Positions 25,564 to 34,713 of a DNA stretch of 64,000 nucleotides are shown piece by piece. The DNA is taken from the NCBI GenBank assembly GCA_949282255.1, contig CASDPA010000003.1, positions 62,001 to 126,000 of the forward strand. The letters run 5' to 3'. The position numbers and the translations under genes are program-made. The notes below the pieces were generated by a model, which worked only from the letters and a program-made list of their open reading frames with translations, searched no databases and had not been told where the DNA came from. This stretch comes from an uncultured Spirochaetales bacterium. GTDB taxonomy: Bacteria > Spirochaetota > Spirochaetia > Sphaerochaetales > Sphaerochaetaceae. Position 1 is the stretch's first letter; each line of letters opens with the position of its first letter.

Positions 25564-25923
25564 ATGATAGATTTCATAATTCTTTTTTTTGTGTTCATCG
25601 TGATATTGTTCGCAATAAAAGGTTCGATAAAACATTTCAAAGGGGAGGGGCCTTGCTGTGGCGGAGGCTCCTGCTCCAAATCCTCCTTCAAGAAGCTTGA
25701 TGGTCCGGTTCTGGGAGAAAGGATAGTCAGGATTTCAGGCATGCATTGCCAGGGCTGTGCGGATAATGTGGAGAAGGCTGTTAACTCCATCCCGGGCGCT
25801 GTATGCCGGGTTGATATTAAAAACGCCACAGCATCGATAAGCTATGATAGGACGATAGAAGAGACGGAAATATATAAAGCTGTTTCAAATGCTGGATACA
25901 AGGTTGAAGCATTCTTAAAATAG
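25564..25923 (+). CDS. Membrane-tethered Cys-rich protein with HMA metal-binding domain
   Basis: 119 aa from the ATG at 25564, which follows GAGGTG; a GTG at 25537 would add nine residues but breaks the likeness to the 25220 protein (MIDFIVVFL versus MIDFIILFF). Parts: a transmembrane helix (1-19), a Cys cluster CC....C at 31-37, then a heavy-metal-associated domain with GMHCQGCADNVEKAV (Cys62 and Cys65) and a betaalphabetabetaalphabeta pattern ending NAGYKVEAFLK. HMA domains carry Cu(I) or other soft metals between proteins. Here it looks like a fusion of a FeoB-associated Cys-rich N-terminus with a metallochaperone. It is the last gene of the operon, before a terminator. Confidence 0.85.
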   Translation: MIDFIILFFVFIVILFAIKGSIKHFKGEGPCCGGGSCSKSSFKKLDGPVLGERIVRISGMHCQGCADNVEKAVNSIPGAVCRVDIKNATASISYDRTIEETEIYKAVSNAGYKVEAFLK

Positions 25924-25957
25924 ACAGATCGCCGTATTAAGGCTTTATTAATTGATA

Positions 25958-25980
25958 AACCCTCCCATCGGAGGGTTTTC
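25958..25980 (+). terminator. Terminator of the feo operon
   Basis: Hairpin AACCCTCC/GGAGGGTT with a CATC loop and a short T run, between two convergent operons. It may also serve galK on the other strand. Confidence 0.75.
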
Positions 25981-25998
25981 ATATCTGCGTTGCAGCGG

Positions 25999-27249
25999 TC
26001 AATATATTCTTGCTACCGGAAGCTTTCTGATGCTTATTCTTGTACAGCAGCCTTTTCCAAAGATGCTTTCCATTCTTGCTATGTATTTATCAAGCATGTA
26101 TTGCGGAACATAAGCCTGGATCGTACCTGCGAATCCTCCTCCGTGCACGCGGTGGGCACCCTCCGCCTGTAACACATCATCGCTCATCGCCAATGCAAGG
26201 GACAGCCCTTGGAATTTCGGGCTTGAAGAAGGATATACGTTCTGAAGATATTTGAAGGATGAATTTCCCGATTCATCCACAAGCATCATGAACGTGTCTA
26301 TCGACCCTTCCTGCAGTTCTTTCAGCATCATCTCGACCCTTTCGTTTTCCTTGAAGAAATGGTAGGCCCGCAATAATGCTCTATCGTTTCCGCATTTTTC
26401 TCTGATGGAGGCCATATTGGCTATGAAATCCTTATACCCGACCTCCCTGAGGTTCTTCTTTCCGAAAAAGGATGCTACCTGTCTCATTTCCGGCGGCACC
26501 GATGCATATTCCCCCGTCAAATCGGCATGGCTTCCTTTTGTGTCGGTTATTATCATCTGGTATCCATGTTCTTCAAAATCGACCTCAAGCGGAGTGACCA
26601 CAGGATTGGACGCGTCCTTGAAATCGATGCCGACTATTCCCCCGTTTGCACAGCAGATCTGATCGAGCAGTCCGCTTGGTTTACCGAAATACACATTTTC
26701 CGCATATTGGCCTATTTTGGCAAGTTCAACCGGATTGAGAGCATCGTTGTTGTAGAGGTTGTTGAATATTTCTGCGCACAGCACCTCGATTGCCGCGGAG
26801 CTTGAAAGTCCGGAGCCCTTCAATACCCTGGTGGTGGTGTTTGCCTGGAATCCTCCCACCTTCACACCTCTTTTGACAAAGGCATCCGCTATTCCCCTCA
26901 GCAGCGCGTGCGTTGTGTTCTTTTCATCTTCATGGATGCTCAGGTCGGAAATGTCTACATCTACGACTGGAAATCCCTCGGAAGCGACGATGACCCTGTT
27001 GTCTGGTCGCTTCGAAACGCATGCTATCGTATCGAGATTTATTGTCCCTCCGATCACGCACCCGAGGTTATGGTCGGTGTGGTTGCCTGCGATTTCGGTT
27101 CTTCCTGCAGCGGAAAAAAGGACGACATCCTCATTTTTGAACATTTTCCGATGTGTTTCCACCAAGGAAAGGAATCTCTCATCCATGTCCTTTTCATCAT
27201 AGTTTGTACCATATAGATCGGGGTATATGGCATGAAGCTTATCAAGCAT
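25999..27249 (-). CDS. galK: Galactokinase
   Basis: GHMP-family sugar kinase, 416 aa. The galactose-binding signature GRTEIAGNHTDHNLG (about residues 48-62) and the GHMP phosphate loop LKGSGLSSSAAIEV (about 144-157) are present, with the C-terminal GHMP motif HRVHGGGFAGTIQAY. It phosphorylates galactose to galactose-1-phosphate in the Leloir pathway. The ATG follows AGGAGG. galT and galE are not adjacent. The mutarotase-like gene at 4656 could supply alpha-galactose, but the two are 20 kb apart. Transcription is toward the feo terminator. Confidence 0.95.
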   Translation of the reverse strand: MLDKLHAIYPDLYGTNYDEKDMDERFLSLVETHRKMFKNEDVVLFSAAGRTEIAGNHTDHNLGCVIGGTINLDTIACVSKRPDNRVIVASEGFPVVDVDISDLSIHEDEKNTTHALLRGIADAFVKRGVKVGGFQANTTTRVLKGSGLSSSAAIEVLCAEIFNNLYNNDALNPVELAKIGQYAENVYFGKPSGLLDQICCANGGIVGIDFKDASNPVVTPLEVDFEEHGYQMIITDTKGSHADLTGEYASVPPEMRQVASFFGKKNLREVGYKDFIANMASIREKCGNDRALLRAYHFFKENERVEMMLKELQEGSIDTFMMLVDESGNSSFKYLQNVYPSSSPKFQGLSLALAMSDDVLQAEGAHRVHGGGFAGTIQAYVPQYMLDKYIARMESIFGKGCCTRISIRKLPVARIY

Positions 27250-27305
27250 CCGTTTCCTCCTACACTAAAAATGATGATAGCAACAGAATATGAAAAAATA
27301 AAGAA

Positions 27306-28670
27306 TCATTTTCCTCTTGCCAGATAAAGATGTCCCAAAAAGGATCTTACCGTTCCTTCTTGTTCAAGTATACTGAGCGCTTTTGCCGCTTCATCCTTTC
27401 TCCAGCCCTTTAAGCCTTTCTTTTTATGCAGCAAAAAGAATAAAAGGGTCTTTCTTGTATGGATAAAAAGATGTTTTTTGATCTCCCTTTTTATTTCTTC
27501 TTCCCCACAGCTGGTAAGAAATCCGGAGCAGAAGCTGCAGGCGAGGCAACCGTTTTTGTAGGAAGCATCTCCCATTTTCTCAAGTATGCCGCCTCGTATG
27601 CATTGCTTTTTCATAAACACATCTTTCAAATATCCTTTGTCGCCTGGACTGTAAAGCAGCACTGCAAGCGATGGCTCTCCATCCCTTCCTGCCCTGCCCG
27701 TTTCCTGAAGATAATCAAGGGCGCTGTCCGGGATGTTGAGATGCACCACGGTCCTGATGTTCTTCTTGTCGACACCCATTCCGTATGCGCTGGTGGCGAA
27801 CATGACCATGCTGCTGTTGCTTGAGAATTCTTCCTCTATTTTCTTTCTTTCCTCCTTATCCAACCCCGCATGGTAATATGAGGATTTGAAGTATGGGGAA
27901 AAAAGGGCGGACAGGCGCTCCGTTTCCTTCCTGTAACGGCAGAAAACAAGGGCGGGCAGCCTGTTTTCTTCTTTCAGTATCCTGATCAGGTCCATTCTGA
28001 AATTCAATGTCCTCATTGCACCATAGAATATGTTCTCCCTGTCTGCGGAGGCCTTGAGCACATTGACCTTGCAGAGCGGGAAAAGCATTTTCTTCAGAGT
28101 CCTTTCGCTCTCTTTGTCCAGCGTGGCCGTAAAGGCATGGCACTGATGGGGTTTCAGCAGTTCGATCATGCTTCCAAGCTTCTGATAGCTGGTGCGGAAA
28201 GTCAGGCCCCAGGAAGATACGGTATGGGCTTCGTCTATTACAAGAAGCTCGAGCCTTTTCTGCATGAAATATAGATCGTTCCTGTCCTGTAGCATCAAAA
28301 GGCTTTCCATGTTTATTATCAGGATTTTGCTTTCAAATTTCCTGAGCTTGTCAAGCTCGTTGTTTCTGGTATCTTTATCCATCCCGCCGCAGATCAGGGA
28401 ATAAGGTATGCCGAGGCTTTTGAATCGTCCCGCCTGGTCGTTCATCAGCGATAGGAGAGGGTAGAGAAGTATTGTGTATCTTTTTTCGAATAGGAGCGCA
28501 GGAAGCATGAAGCAAAGGCTTTTTCCGCTTCCCGTGGGAAGTATTGTGAGATCATAGGAATGCTTTTCCTCTTTGCTGTTTTCCAAAATCCTGGTTATCA
28601 CCATTTCCTGATAAGGCATCAGGTATCTGATTTTAAAAACCTCTTGAAGTATCTGATTGATATCCGTCAT
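27306..28670 (-). CDS. recQ: RecQ-family DNA helicase, short form
   Basis: Superfamily 2 helicase of 454 aa. Motif I LPTGSGKSLCFMLP (about residues 44-57), motif II VIDEAHTVSSWG, motif III TATL, motif V FATSAYGMGVDKKNIRTVVH and motif VI QETGRAGRDGEPS are all seen, followed by a Cys-based zinc segment (CIRGG, then CLACSFC). The helicase core is standard 3'-5' RecQ. The usual RQC winged helix appears shortened and no HRDC domain follows, compared with about 600 aa in E. coli RecQ. The motif-0 glutamine region is YLMPYQEMVI rather than FR.GQ. It may be named RecS or RecQ-like. Single gene between galK and ackA. Confidence 0.88.
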   Translation of the reverse strand: MTDINQILQEVFKIRYLMPYQEMVITRILENSKEEKHSYDLTILPTGSGKSLCFMLPALLFEKRYTILLYPLLSLMNDQAGRFKSLGIPYSLICGGMDKDTRNNELDKLRKFESKILIINMESLLMLQDRNDLYFMQKRLELLVIDEAHTVSSWGLTFRTSYQKLGSMIELLKPHQCHAFTATLDKESERTLKKMLFPLCKVNVLKASADRENIFYGAMRTLNFRMDLIRILKEENRLPALVFCRYRKETERLSALFSPYFKSSYYHAGLDKEERKKIEEEFSSNSSMVMFATSAYGMGVDKKNIRTVVHLNIPDSALDYLQETGRAGRDGEPSLAVLLYSPGDKGYLKDVFMKKQCIRGGILEKMGDASYKNGCLACSFCSGFLTSCGEEEIKREIKKHLFIHTRKTLLFFLLHKKKGLKGWRKDEAAKALSILEQEGTVRSFLGHLYLARGK

Positions 28671-28702
28671 GCCTTTTAATCACATAAGCCGGGCTAGCAG
28701 AC

Positions 28703-28730
28703 AAAAAAAAGCATGGCCGGAGCCATGCCT
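28703..28730 (-). terminator. Terminator of ackA
   Basis: On the reverse strand, hairpin GGCATGGCTCCGGCCATGC is followed by eight T, 18 bases after the ackA stop. Confidence 0.85.
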
Positions 28731-28747
28731 TCCACAAATATGTGAGC

Positions 28748-30091
28748 TCAAGCCTTTGCAGGAGGAGTTGCAATGATTCTTGCAAGCTCAGGCGTCTTTT
28801 TCAGATTGGCCTCAAGACCTCTCGCTCTTGCCTTGTTCACATATCCCGGATCCTCGAAAGTATAATGGAAATTCGTGTGCACATCATACGTTCCGTTCAT
28901 AAGCGCATATGCATCCTCGGTCATGACCAGTTCCTCATCCGTCGGGATGACAAAGATTTTGACAGGGGAGGAATCCTTGCTTATGATTGTCTCCGCATTC
29001 CTGCAGTGTGAGAGCTTGTTCTTCTCCTGATCGAGCTCGATGCCGAGTGCTTCAAGCCCTTCACAGGCCTCTTTCCTGATGTGGTCTCCCATCTCTCCGA
29101 CTCCTGCGGTGAATACTATGGCATCCACTTTGCCAAGAAGTGCGGCATAAGCTCCGATGTACTTCTTGATCCTGTGTCCTTCCATCTTTATGCAAAGCTT
29201 GGCCTTTTCATCTCCTTTGTCCGCCGCATCATGCACATCACGCCTGTCGGACATCCCGCAAAGACCTACAAGACCGGATTTCTTATTCAGATAAGTGTCC
29301 ATCTGTTGGACAGTAAGCCCGGTGTTTGCACAGATATAAGGGATGATTGCCGGGTCGATGTCTCCGCTTCTGCTGCCCATCACAAGACCTTCAAGAGGTG
29401 TGAGGCCCATTGAGGTATCGATGCACACGCCATTCTTGACAGCGCAGGCCGAGGCTCCGTTTCCGATATGGAGTATTATGATGTTCGTATCCTTGTTTTC
29501 CTTTCCAAGCAGCACTGCGGCCCTCTTTGCACAATAAAGATGGCTTGTTCCATGGAAGCCGTAGCGGCGCACATTGTATTTTTCATACCATTCGTAGGGA
29601 ACGGCATACATGTAGCTTTCTTCTGGCATTGTCTGATGCCAGGCTGTGTCCATAACAATGGCCTGAGGAACGTTTGGCATGAGCTTTCTTGCCGCCTCGA
29701 TTCCCATTATGTTCGCAGGCATATGGAGCGGTCCGAGCGGAATTATCTTCTTGAGATCCTCGACGACCTTGTCAGTCACAAGAGTGGATTTTTTGAACAT
29801 CTCGCCTCCATGCAGCACGCGGTGTCCCACGGCTCCGATTTCGGAAAGGCTTTTGATGCAACCGTACTTCTCATCGACAAGCATCTTGAGCACCAGCTCT
29901 ATAGCTTCCTTGTGGGTCGGGCTTGAAAACTTCGCTTCATATGTCTCCTTCCCGGCAGATTTCTGCTCGATGGTTGAATATTCGAGACCGATCCTTTCAA
30001 CGATGCCAACGCAAAGGACGTCCTTGTTTGTCCAGTCGTATACCTGGTACTTGGCGGAAGAACTGCCGCAATTCAAGGTAAGAATAACCAT
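28748..30091 (-). CDS. ackA: Acetate kinase
   Basis: ASKHA-fold kinase that makes ATP and acetate from acetyl phosphate; 447 aa from the ATG at 30091 ([19 protein letters not shown]), which sits eight bases after AGGAG. Seen: the N-terminal [52 protein letters not shown] and [23 protein letters not shown], then FTAGVGE. Length is slightly above the usual 400. No pta gene is adjacent. Presence fits a fermentative anaerobe. It has its own promoter side toward the divergent gene at 30199 and its own terminator. Confidence 0.97.
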   Translation of the reverse strand: MVILTLNCGSSSAKYQVYDWTNKDVLCVGIVERIGLEYSTIEQKSAGKETYEAKFSSPTHKEAIELVLKMLVDEKYGCIKSLSEIGAVGHRVLHGGEMFKKSTLVTDKVVEDLKKIIPLGPLHMPANIMGIEAARKLMPNVPQAIVMDTAWHQTMPEESYMYAVPYEWYEKYNVRRYGFHGTSHLYCAKRAAVLLGKENKDTNIIILHIGNGASACAVKNGVCIDTSMGLTPLEGLVMGSRSGDIDPAIIPYICANTGLTVQQMDTYLNKKSGLVGLCGMSDRRDVHDAADKGDEKAKLCIKMEGHRIKKYIGAYAALLGKVDAIVFTAGVGEMGDHIRKEACEGLEALGIELDQEKNKLSHCRNAETIISKDSSPVKIFVIPTDEELVMTEDAYALMNGTYDVHTNFHYTFEDPGYVNKARARGLEANLKKTPELARIIATPPAKA

Positions 30092-30198
30092 TAACAACAC
30101 TCCTAGTAATTAAGCTAAAACCAATTAACGGAAAAGAATTCTAACATAGAATAGTCTGAAAGTGTAGACATGTTGTGCACCTAAATGACTTAAAAAAC

Positions 30199-31206
30199 AT
30201 GAGGAAAACATTTCTTGCCGCAGTTTTTATTTTTTTGTCCGCATATGTTGCCGCCGGAGTGATTGAAAGCAAAGCAGGTCAGATTTTCCTGTCCTTTGAA
30301 AACCTTGCCGTCTCTTTCCCTGATTTTGGGTTTTCATATCATCAGGAGCATGTTTCATACAGCCGGATCGATGAGGATACATTTTTGGATAATGTGGAAA
30401 ATCCGTATCAGGTGGAGAGGAATTATGGTTTCTTTTCCTCTTCTGCCGCCATCGGAAGCAGAATGGGTGCTTCTTTTTCTTTCGGGATGTTCGAGGCGGC
30501 CTTATCCTTGGATAGGATGCAGATTTTGGGTCTTTCATTCTTATCTCCCCATTTTGATGCCGCACTGCTTTATCGAAATGAAAGAGATGATGGTGAAAGC
30601 ATAATCGCAGATTACAGGGCAAATGGGCTTGATGATGTGATATCCATTGGGTTGCGCGGGAAAATTTTTCCCTATCTGGATGCAGATCTGATAATAAGTT
30701 TTTCTCCAGTTTTGGGAATGGACCTTTTTTTTCGATCGGATATCTCGTTGGGGTACTTGGAGGCAGGCTTTTACTGGGGTAACACATTCAGCAGAAAACC
30801 GGATAATGATTTTGCCATTCGCATCGAAATTGAAAAGGATCCCTTTTACTGCTCCTTTTTCCTCCGCTATGGCAAAAAGCCGTACTACAGCCAGAAATTT
30901 CGTGCATATGAAAGCAGGCAGAAGGTGTGTATCGATTTTGGATGGATATCCTTCTTTCATGAAAGCCGTGTCGATTTTACCGCGGATGCGGAAAAAAGAG
31001 TTTTTCATCTCTTTTCCATATCGATTGAAGATGTCGAGTTGGGCCTGGGATCCGATCTGGTTCCTTATGTCGATTTGAACATGGACAGCTTCAGTCTCGG
31101 CTGCGGTGCAGATGGCGTTTTTGTCGAATATGTCTTTAATGACAGGGTGACTGTCCGCCTTGATGAAAACGGTCTGGATTTCACATTCTCATTTGAATTC
31201 GCCTAA
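30199..31206 (+). CDS. Secreted outer-membrane-like protein, unknown
   Basis: A 335-aa protein with a Sec signal peptide (MRKTFLAAVFIFLSAYVAAG) read from the ATG at 30199; an in-frame GTG at 30175 would only lengthen the front before the signal. The mature region has alternating aromatic and small residues, with acidic turns such as FYCSFFLRYGKKPYYSQKF and ends in a strand DFTFSFEFA with terminal aromatic spacing typical of beta-barrels. No family recognised. The 3' end overlaps the convergent MurB-like gene by 18 bases. It resembles the 772 gene in size and build, though I could not establish homology. Confidence 0.65.
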   Translation: MRKTFLAAVFIFLSAYVAAGVIESKAGQIFLSFENLAVSFPDFGFSYHQEHVSYSRIDEDTFLDNVENPYQVERNYGFFSSSAAIGSRMGASFSFGMFEAALSLDRMQILGLSFLSPHFDAALLYRNERDDGESIIADYRANGLDDVISIGLRGKIFPYLDADLIISFSPVLGMDLFFRSDISLGYLEAGFYWGNTFSRKPDNDFAIRIEIEKDPFYCSFFLRYGKKPYYSQKFRAYESRQKVCIDFGWISFFHESRVDFTADAEKRVFHLFSISIEDVELGLGSDLVPYVDLNMDSFSLGCGADGVFVEYVFNDRVTVRLDENGLDFTFSFEFA

Positions 31207-32082
31207 GAGGCCGACACTCAGCTTGAGCTCGACTCCAAGCTTGTCTTTTGCCTCATTTTGGACATATCTTATCAGGCGGTATACATCTTTTGCCCTGGCA
31301 TCCTGATAGCCGAAGATGGAGTTGCTTTGAAACGGAGGGAATTCCACTGCCAACCCAAGGTCCCTGTCAAGGTTGAGATCCTTGATTATCTGGCTTGCCT
31401 TCATGCCCTCCGGATCCTTGAATACCTGTCCGACGAAGTTGTTTGTAGGCGGGATGAACATCAGTTCCACAAACCTTTCCTTTCTCATCCTGGCCTCTGC
31501 TGTCCGCTTTGAAGGCTCAAGCTTGAGAGTCACTGACAAAACTATCTCGTCATCCTCGATCTCGCTCATCTGGTTGCCGAAGAAATCCTTGTAGTCGGGG
31601 CGTCTGTGGAGCTTGCCGTCAAGCGTGAGGTAATCGGAGTAGAAGTGGTAGTCTGAGATGCTTTTTCCCTGGCTGGTTGCATTTACTTTAAGTGCCGCGG
31701 CGATCGTTCCAGGAATTCCTCCCAGCTCCTCCAGTCCCATGAGGTTGTGCTCTATGCCGACGTTTATCACATCATTAAGGCTTTCGCCGCAGTAGGCTGT
31801 GACAAGGTTACCCTTGATCGTCATGCCTTTTATCCGCTTCGTGCTGATTAAAAGCCCTTTGATCCCCTCGTCGCTTATTATCACATGGGTTCCACTTCCT
31901 ATAACGCTTACGGGCATGCCTTTTCTGTGTGCGTACTCCAGCGCTTCTATCAGATCCTCTGGTTCTTTTGGTTCATAAAAGTATTCTGCCCGCCCCATGG
32001 TGCGGAAAAAGGTGAGCCCGGAGAGGTCCTTGTCGTGCGCGAACTTGATTTTTTCCTTCTGAAACCTTAAATTGACGTCCAT
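31189..32082 (-). CDS. murB: MurB-like FAD protein lacking expected catalytic residues
   Basis: A 297-aa protein with the UDP-N-acetylenolpyruvoylglucosamine reductase layout: an FAD-binding PP-loop half (VSVIGSGTHVII, about 58-69; EELGGIPGTIAAALKVNA, about 119-135) and the MurB C-terminal domain (NNFVGQVFKDPEG, about 214-226). MurB makes UDP-MurNAc with NADPH. By eye, three catalytic positions differ: the YRxSxF arginine segment reads FGNQMSEI, the GSxFKNP serine is Gln219 (GQVFKDP), and the C-terminal glutamate segment reads LKLSVGLLGEF. So it may be a specialised or inactive member. Divergent from cysS; a true murB may be elsewhere. Confidence 0.75.
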   Translation of the reverse strand: MDVNLRFQKEKIKFAHDKDLSGLTFFRTMGRAEYFYEPKEPEDLIEALEYAHRKGMPVSVIGSGTHVIISDEGIKGLLISTKRIKGMTIKGNLVTAYCGESLNDVINVGIEHNLMGLEELGGIPGTIAAALKVNATSQGKSISDYHFYSDYLTLDGKLHRRPDYKDFFGNQMSEIEDDEIVLSVTLKLEPSKRTAEARMRKERFVELMFIPPTNNFVGQVFKDPEGMKASQIIKDLNLDRDLGLAVEFPPFQSNSIFGYQDARAKDVYRLIRYVQNEAKDKLGVELKLSVGLLGEFK

Positions 32083-32135
32083 AGATAGACTTATGATAAG
32101 GCAAAGTGCTAATTTAATATAGTGGAGGATTATTT

Positions 32136-33539
32136 ATGAAGCTGTACAACACGATGAGCCGTAAGGTCGAGGATTTCAAGCCTATTGAGGATCACAAGGT
32201 CGGCATGTACTGTTGCGGGCCTACGGTTTACAACTTCGCCCATATAGGCAATCTCCGTACCTACGTGTTTGAAGACATTCTCAGGCGTACGCTCGAGAAG
32301 AACGGATATAAGGTGAGGCATGTCATGAACATCACCGATGTCGGCCATCTGACAGGGGATGGCGATGACGGTGAGGATAAGCTTGAAAAGCGGAGCAGGG
32401 AAACCGGCAAAAGCGTTTGGGATATAGCGGCCTTCTATACCGAGGCGTTCATGAACGATACAGCGAGCCTGAATATAAAGAGGCCGACTGTGATATGTAA
32501 GGCCACGGACCATATCAAGGAGATGATCGATCTTGTCAAGTCTCTGGAGGATGGAGGGCATACATACATATCCGGCGGTAATGTCTATTTTTCGATCGAT
32601 ACCATAGACGATTATGGAAAACTCGCAAAGCTGAATCTCGACGAGCTCAAAGCCGGGGCAAGGATCAGCGTGGATGACAATAAGAGAAATCCAAAGGATT
32701 TCGTACTCTGGTTCACAAATGGCAAGTTCAAGGACCAGGTGATGGTATGGTCTTCTCCCTGGGGCGTTGGCTATCCCGGATGGCATCTTGAGTGCTCCGC
32801 GATGAGCATGAAGTATCTTGGCAAGCATTTTGATATCCATTGCGGCGGAATAGATGCCATTCCTGTACACCATACCAACGAAATCGCGCAGAGCGAGGCT
32901 GCTACCGGAGAAAAACCATGGGTGGATTATTGGTGCCATGGAGAATTCCTGATAAATGACAAGGGCAAAATGAGCAAGTCTTCAGGAGAGTTCCTGACAC
33001 TTTCCGTACTTGTCGACCATGGTTATGAGCCGCTCGATTACAGATATTTCTGCCTCACGGGACACTACAGGAGCCAGTTGAAGTTCAGCTATGAGGCACT
33101 CGACCATGCGAAAAGTGCTAGACAGAGCCTGAATGACAAGGTTGCCTCCTTGAAGAAGGATGTGTCTCCTGCCAGCACTTTGTCTGGAAAGGCTGAAGAG
33201 TACAGGCATGCGTTCTTTGATGCCATGTCGAACGATCTTCATGCTCCTCAGGCTCTTGCTGTGCTTTGGTCCATGCTTAAAGATGACGAGGTTCCAGATG
33301 ATCAAAAGCTTGCGTTGCTTCTGGAAATGGATTCGATCCTCGGCTTGAGCCTTGACAAGGTTGAGGCGAAAAAGGATGAAAGCATACCACAGGAGGTCCT
33401 TGCTCTTGTAAGTGAGAGGGCGGAAGCGAAGAAGAATAAGGATTTCAAGAGATCTGATGAGATCCGTGATCGTCTTATATCGATGGGGTGGAGTGTGAAA
33501 GATACGCCACAGGGACCTGTTGTTGCAAAAATCCTGTAA
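32136..33539 (+). CDS. cysS: Cysteinyl-tRNA synthetase
   Basis: Class I aminoacyl-tRNA synthetase, 467 aa. The zinc-binding N-terminus [21 protein letters not shown] carries the HIGH-type motif; the KMSKS loop is [10 protein letters not shown]; further zinc ligands lie in [23 protein letters not shown]. The C-terminal DALR-like region ends with [16 protein letters not shown]. The ATG has a GTGGAGG site. It is followed 29 bases after its stop by the sigma-factor gene and may be cotranscribed with it. Confidence 0.97.
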   Translation: MKLYNTMSRKVEDFKPIEDHKVGMYCCGPTVYNFAHIGNLRTYVFEDILRRTLEKNGYKVRHVMNITDVGHLTGDGDDGEDKLEKRSRETGKSVWDIAAFYTEAFMNDTASLNIKRPTVICKATDHIKEMIDLVKSLEDGGHTYISGGNVYFSIDTIDDYGKLAKLNLDELKAGARISVDDNKRNPKDFVLWFTNGKFKDQVMVWSSPWGVGYPGWHLECSAMSMKYLGKHFDIHCGGIDAIPVHHTNEIAQSEAATGEKPWVDYWCHGEFLINDKGKMSKSSGEFLTLSVLVDHGYEPLDYRYFCLTGHYRSQLKFSYEALDHAKSARQSLNDKVASLKKDVSPASTLSGKAEEYRHAFFDAMSNDLHAPQALAVLWSMLKDDEVPDDQKLALLLEMDSILGLSLDKVEAKKDESIPQEVLALVSERAEAKKNKDFKRSDEIRDRLISMGWSVKDTPQGPVVAKIL

Positions 33540-33568
33540 CCTTTTTTTATGGCTGGTTGTTAGAGAAG

Positions 33569-34102
33569 ATGAATATAAAGAGTACCGATCGCGAGGATTT
33601 CAAACTCATATACGATCAGAACTATCAGCTGATAATGCAGGTTGTGATGCATATCGTATACAGCCTGGATGTCGCTGAAGATCTCACTCAGGAGACCTTT
33701 GAACGGTTCTATGTCAAGAATATGAGTTTCCCAAGTGAAGAGGATGCCAAGTACTGGCTTTTGCGTGTGGCCAAAAATCTTGCGCTCAATCATGTACGGC
33801 GCAATAAAAGGGAACTGCAGATGGTGGAGAAGGTCAAAAAGGTACCTGATTCCACATCCAATGGTCTCGATGGGGCTAAAGAGGTCATGCGCGAGGAAAG
33901 CCGTAACGAGGTCCGCCGGGCGATAGAGATGTTGCCCGAAAACCTCAGGGTGGTGATCCAGCTCAAGGAGTTTTCCGGCCTTGATTACAAGGCAATTGGG
34001 CGCGTTCTTGGAATAAGCGAGACCAATGTGAAGGTCCGTGTCCACAGAGCAAGAAAAAAGCTTGAGGAAGTCCTGGTCAAGGAGGAAGGTGATGTGTATT
34101 GA
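33569..34102 (+). CDS. ECF-type sigma-70 factor
   Basis: About 177 aa from the ATG at 33569 (MNIKSTDREDFKLIYDQNYQ); an upstream in-frame start lies inside cysS in another frame and is unlikely. Region 2 is seen in VAEDLTQETFERFY and KYWLLRVAKNLALNHVRRNK (2.3-2.4), region 4 in LPENLRVVIQLKEFSGLDYKAIGRVLGISETNVKVRVHRARKKL. There is no region 3, as expected for group 4. The stop overlaps the anti-sigma gene by 11 bases. It should direct RNA polymerase to stress or envelope genes; the target promoter was not identified here. Confidence 0.94.
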   Translation: MNIKSTDREDFKLIYDQNYQLIMQVVMHIVYSLDVAEDLTQETFERFYVKNMSFPSEEDAKYWLLRVAKNLALNHVRRNKRELQMVEKVKKVPDSTSNGLDGAKEVMREESRNEVRRAIEMLPENLRVVIQLKEFSGLDYKAIGRVLGISETNVKVRVHRARKKLEEVLVKEEGDVY

Positions 34103-34628
34103 CGATCAGATGCTTTCCGCATACCTCGATAACGAGCTTGCGGAGCCGTTCCGCTTTCAGGTCGAGGAGCATCTTGGCTATTGCCAGGCCTGTAAGGAGA
34201 GGCTGGAACAGCTGAAGACCCTGTCTTTAAGGATCAAGGATGCCGCTTTTCCTGCCGCCCAGCTTGTGGAGAACAAGGATAAGGTGTTCAGTCTTCTGGA
34301 GCAGAAGTGTTTTTCGAAAAAGCATAAAAACTTTTTCAGGCGCAAGATTGAAATGGGGCTGCCCAGCATGATTACCGCAGCTGCGGCTGTGATCTTCATT
34401 TTTGTCGGAAGCTTCGTGTTCTTTGGCTCAAATCAGAGCCAGACGGAAGAGATTCTGCCGTCCTTTGCGGTCCGGGCTGATGCTCAGAACGTACAGTTCG
34501 TCTCTCAGAAGAAGGATAGTCTAGACAATTATACTCTTGAGGAGATACTCCAATATCTTGATCAAAAAGGATATAAGGTGGACCTTTCAGTAAAGGGCAT
34601 AACACCCTTTGAGGAAGATCAGCAGTAG
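34092..34628 (+). CDS. Zinc-finger anti-sigma factor
   Basis: 178 aa from the ATG at 34092, overlapping the sigma gene. The N-terminus has the ZAS signature His-x3-Cys-x2-Cys in HLGYCQACKERLEQL, after the typical MLSAYLDNELAE start. One transmembrane helix near residue 95 (MITAAAAVIFIFVGSFVFF) places a C-terminal domain outside the membrane (SLDNYTLEEILQYLDQKGYKVDLSV). It is the membrane partner that holds the adjacent sigma factor until an envelope signal. The overlap and gene order match this role. A terminator follows within six bases of the stop. Confidence 0.92.
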   Translation: MCIDDQMLSAYLDNELAEPFRFQVEEHLGYCQACKERLEQLKTLSLRIKDAAFPAAQLVENKDKVFSLLEQKCFSKKHKNFFRRKIEMGLPSMITAAAAVIFIFVGSFVFFGSNQSQTEEILPSFAVRADAQNVQFVSQKKDSLDNYTLEEILQYLDQKGYKVDLSVKGITPFEEDQQ

Positions 34629-34633
34629 GAAAC

Positions 34634-34657
34634 ACGCCCGAAAGGGCGTTTATTTTT
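34634..34657 (+). terminator. Terminator after the anti-sigma gene
   Basis: ACGCCC/GGGCGT hairpin with a GAAA tetraloop and a T-rich tail, just after the stop of the anti-sigma gene. Confidence 0.8.
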
Positions 34658-34713
34658 ATACCAATGGCTCAACTTGTTGCCGATTTGACCTCTTTTTAGT
34701 ATCCTGCTGAAGT

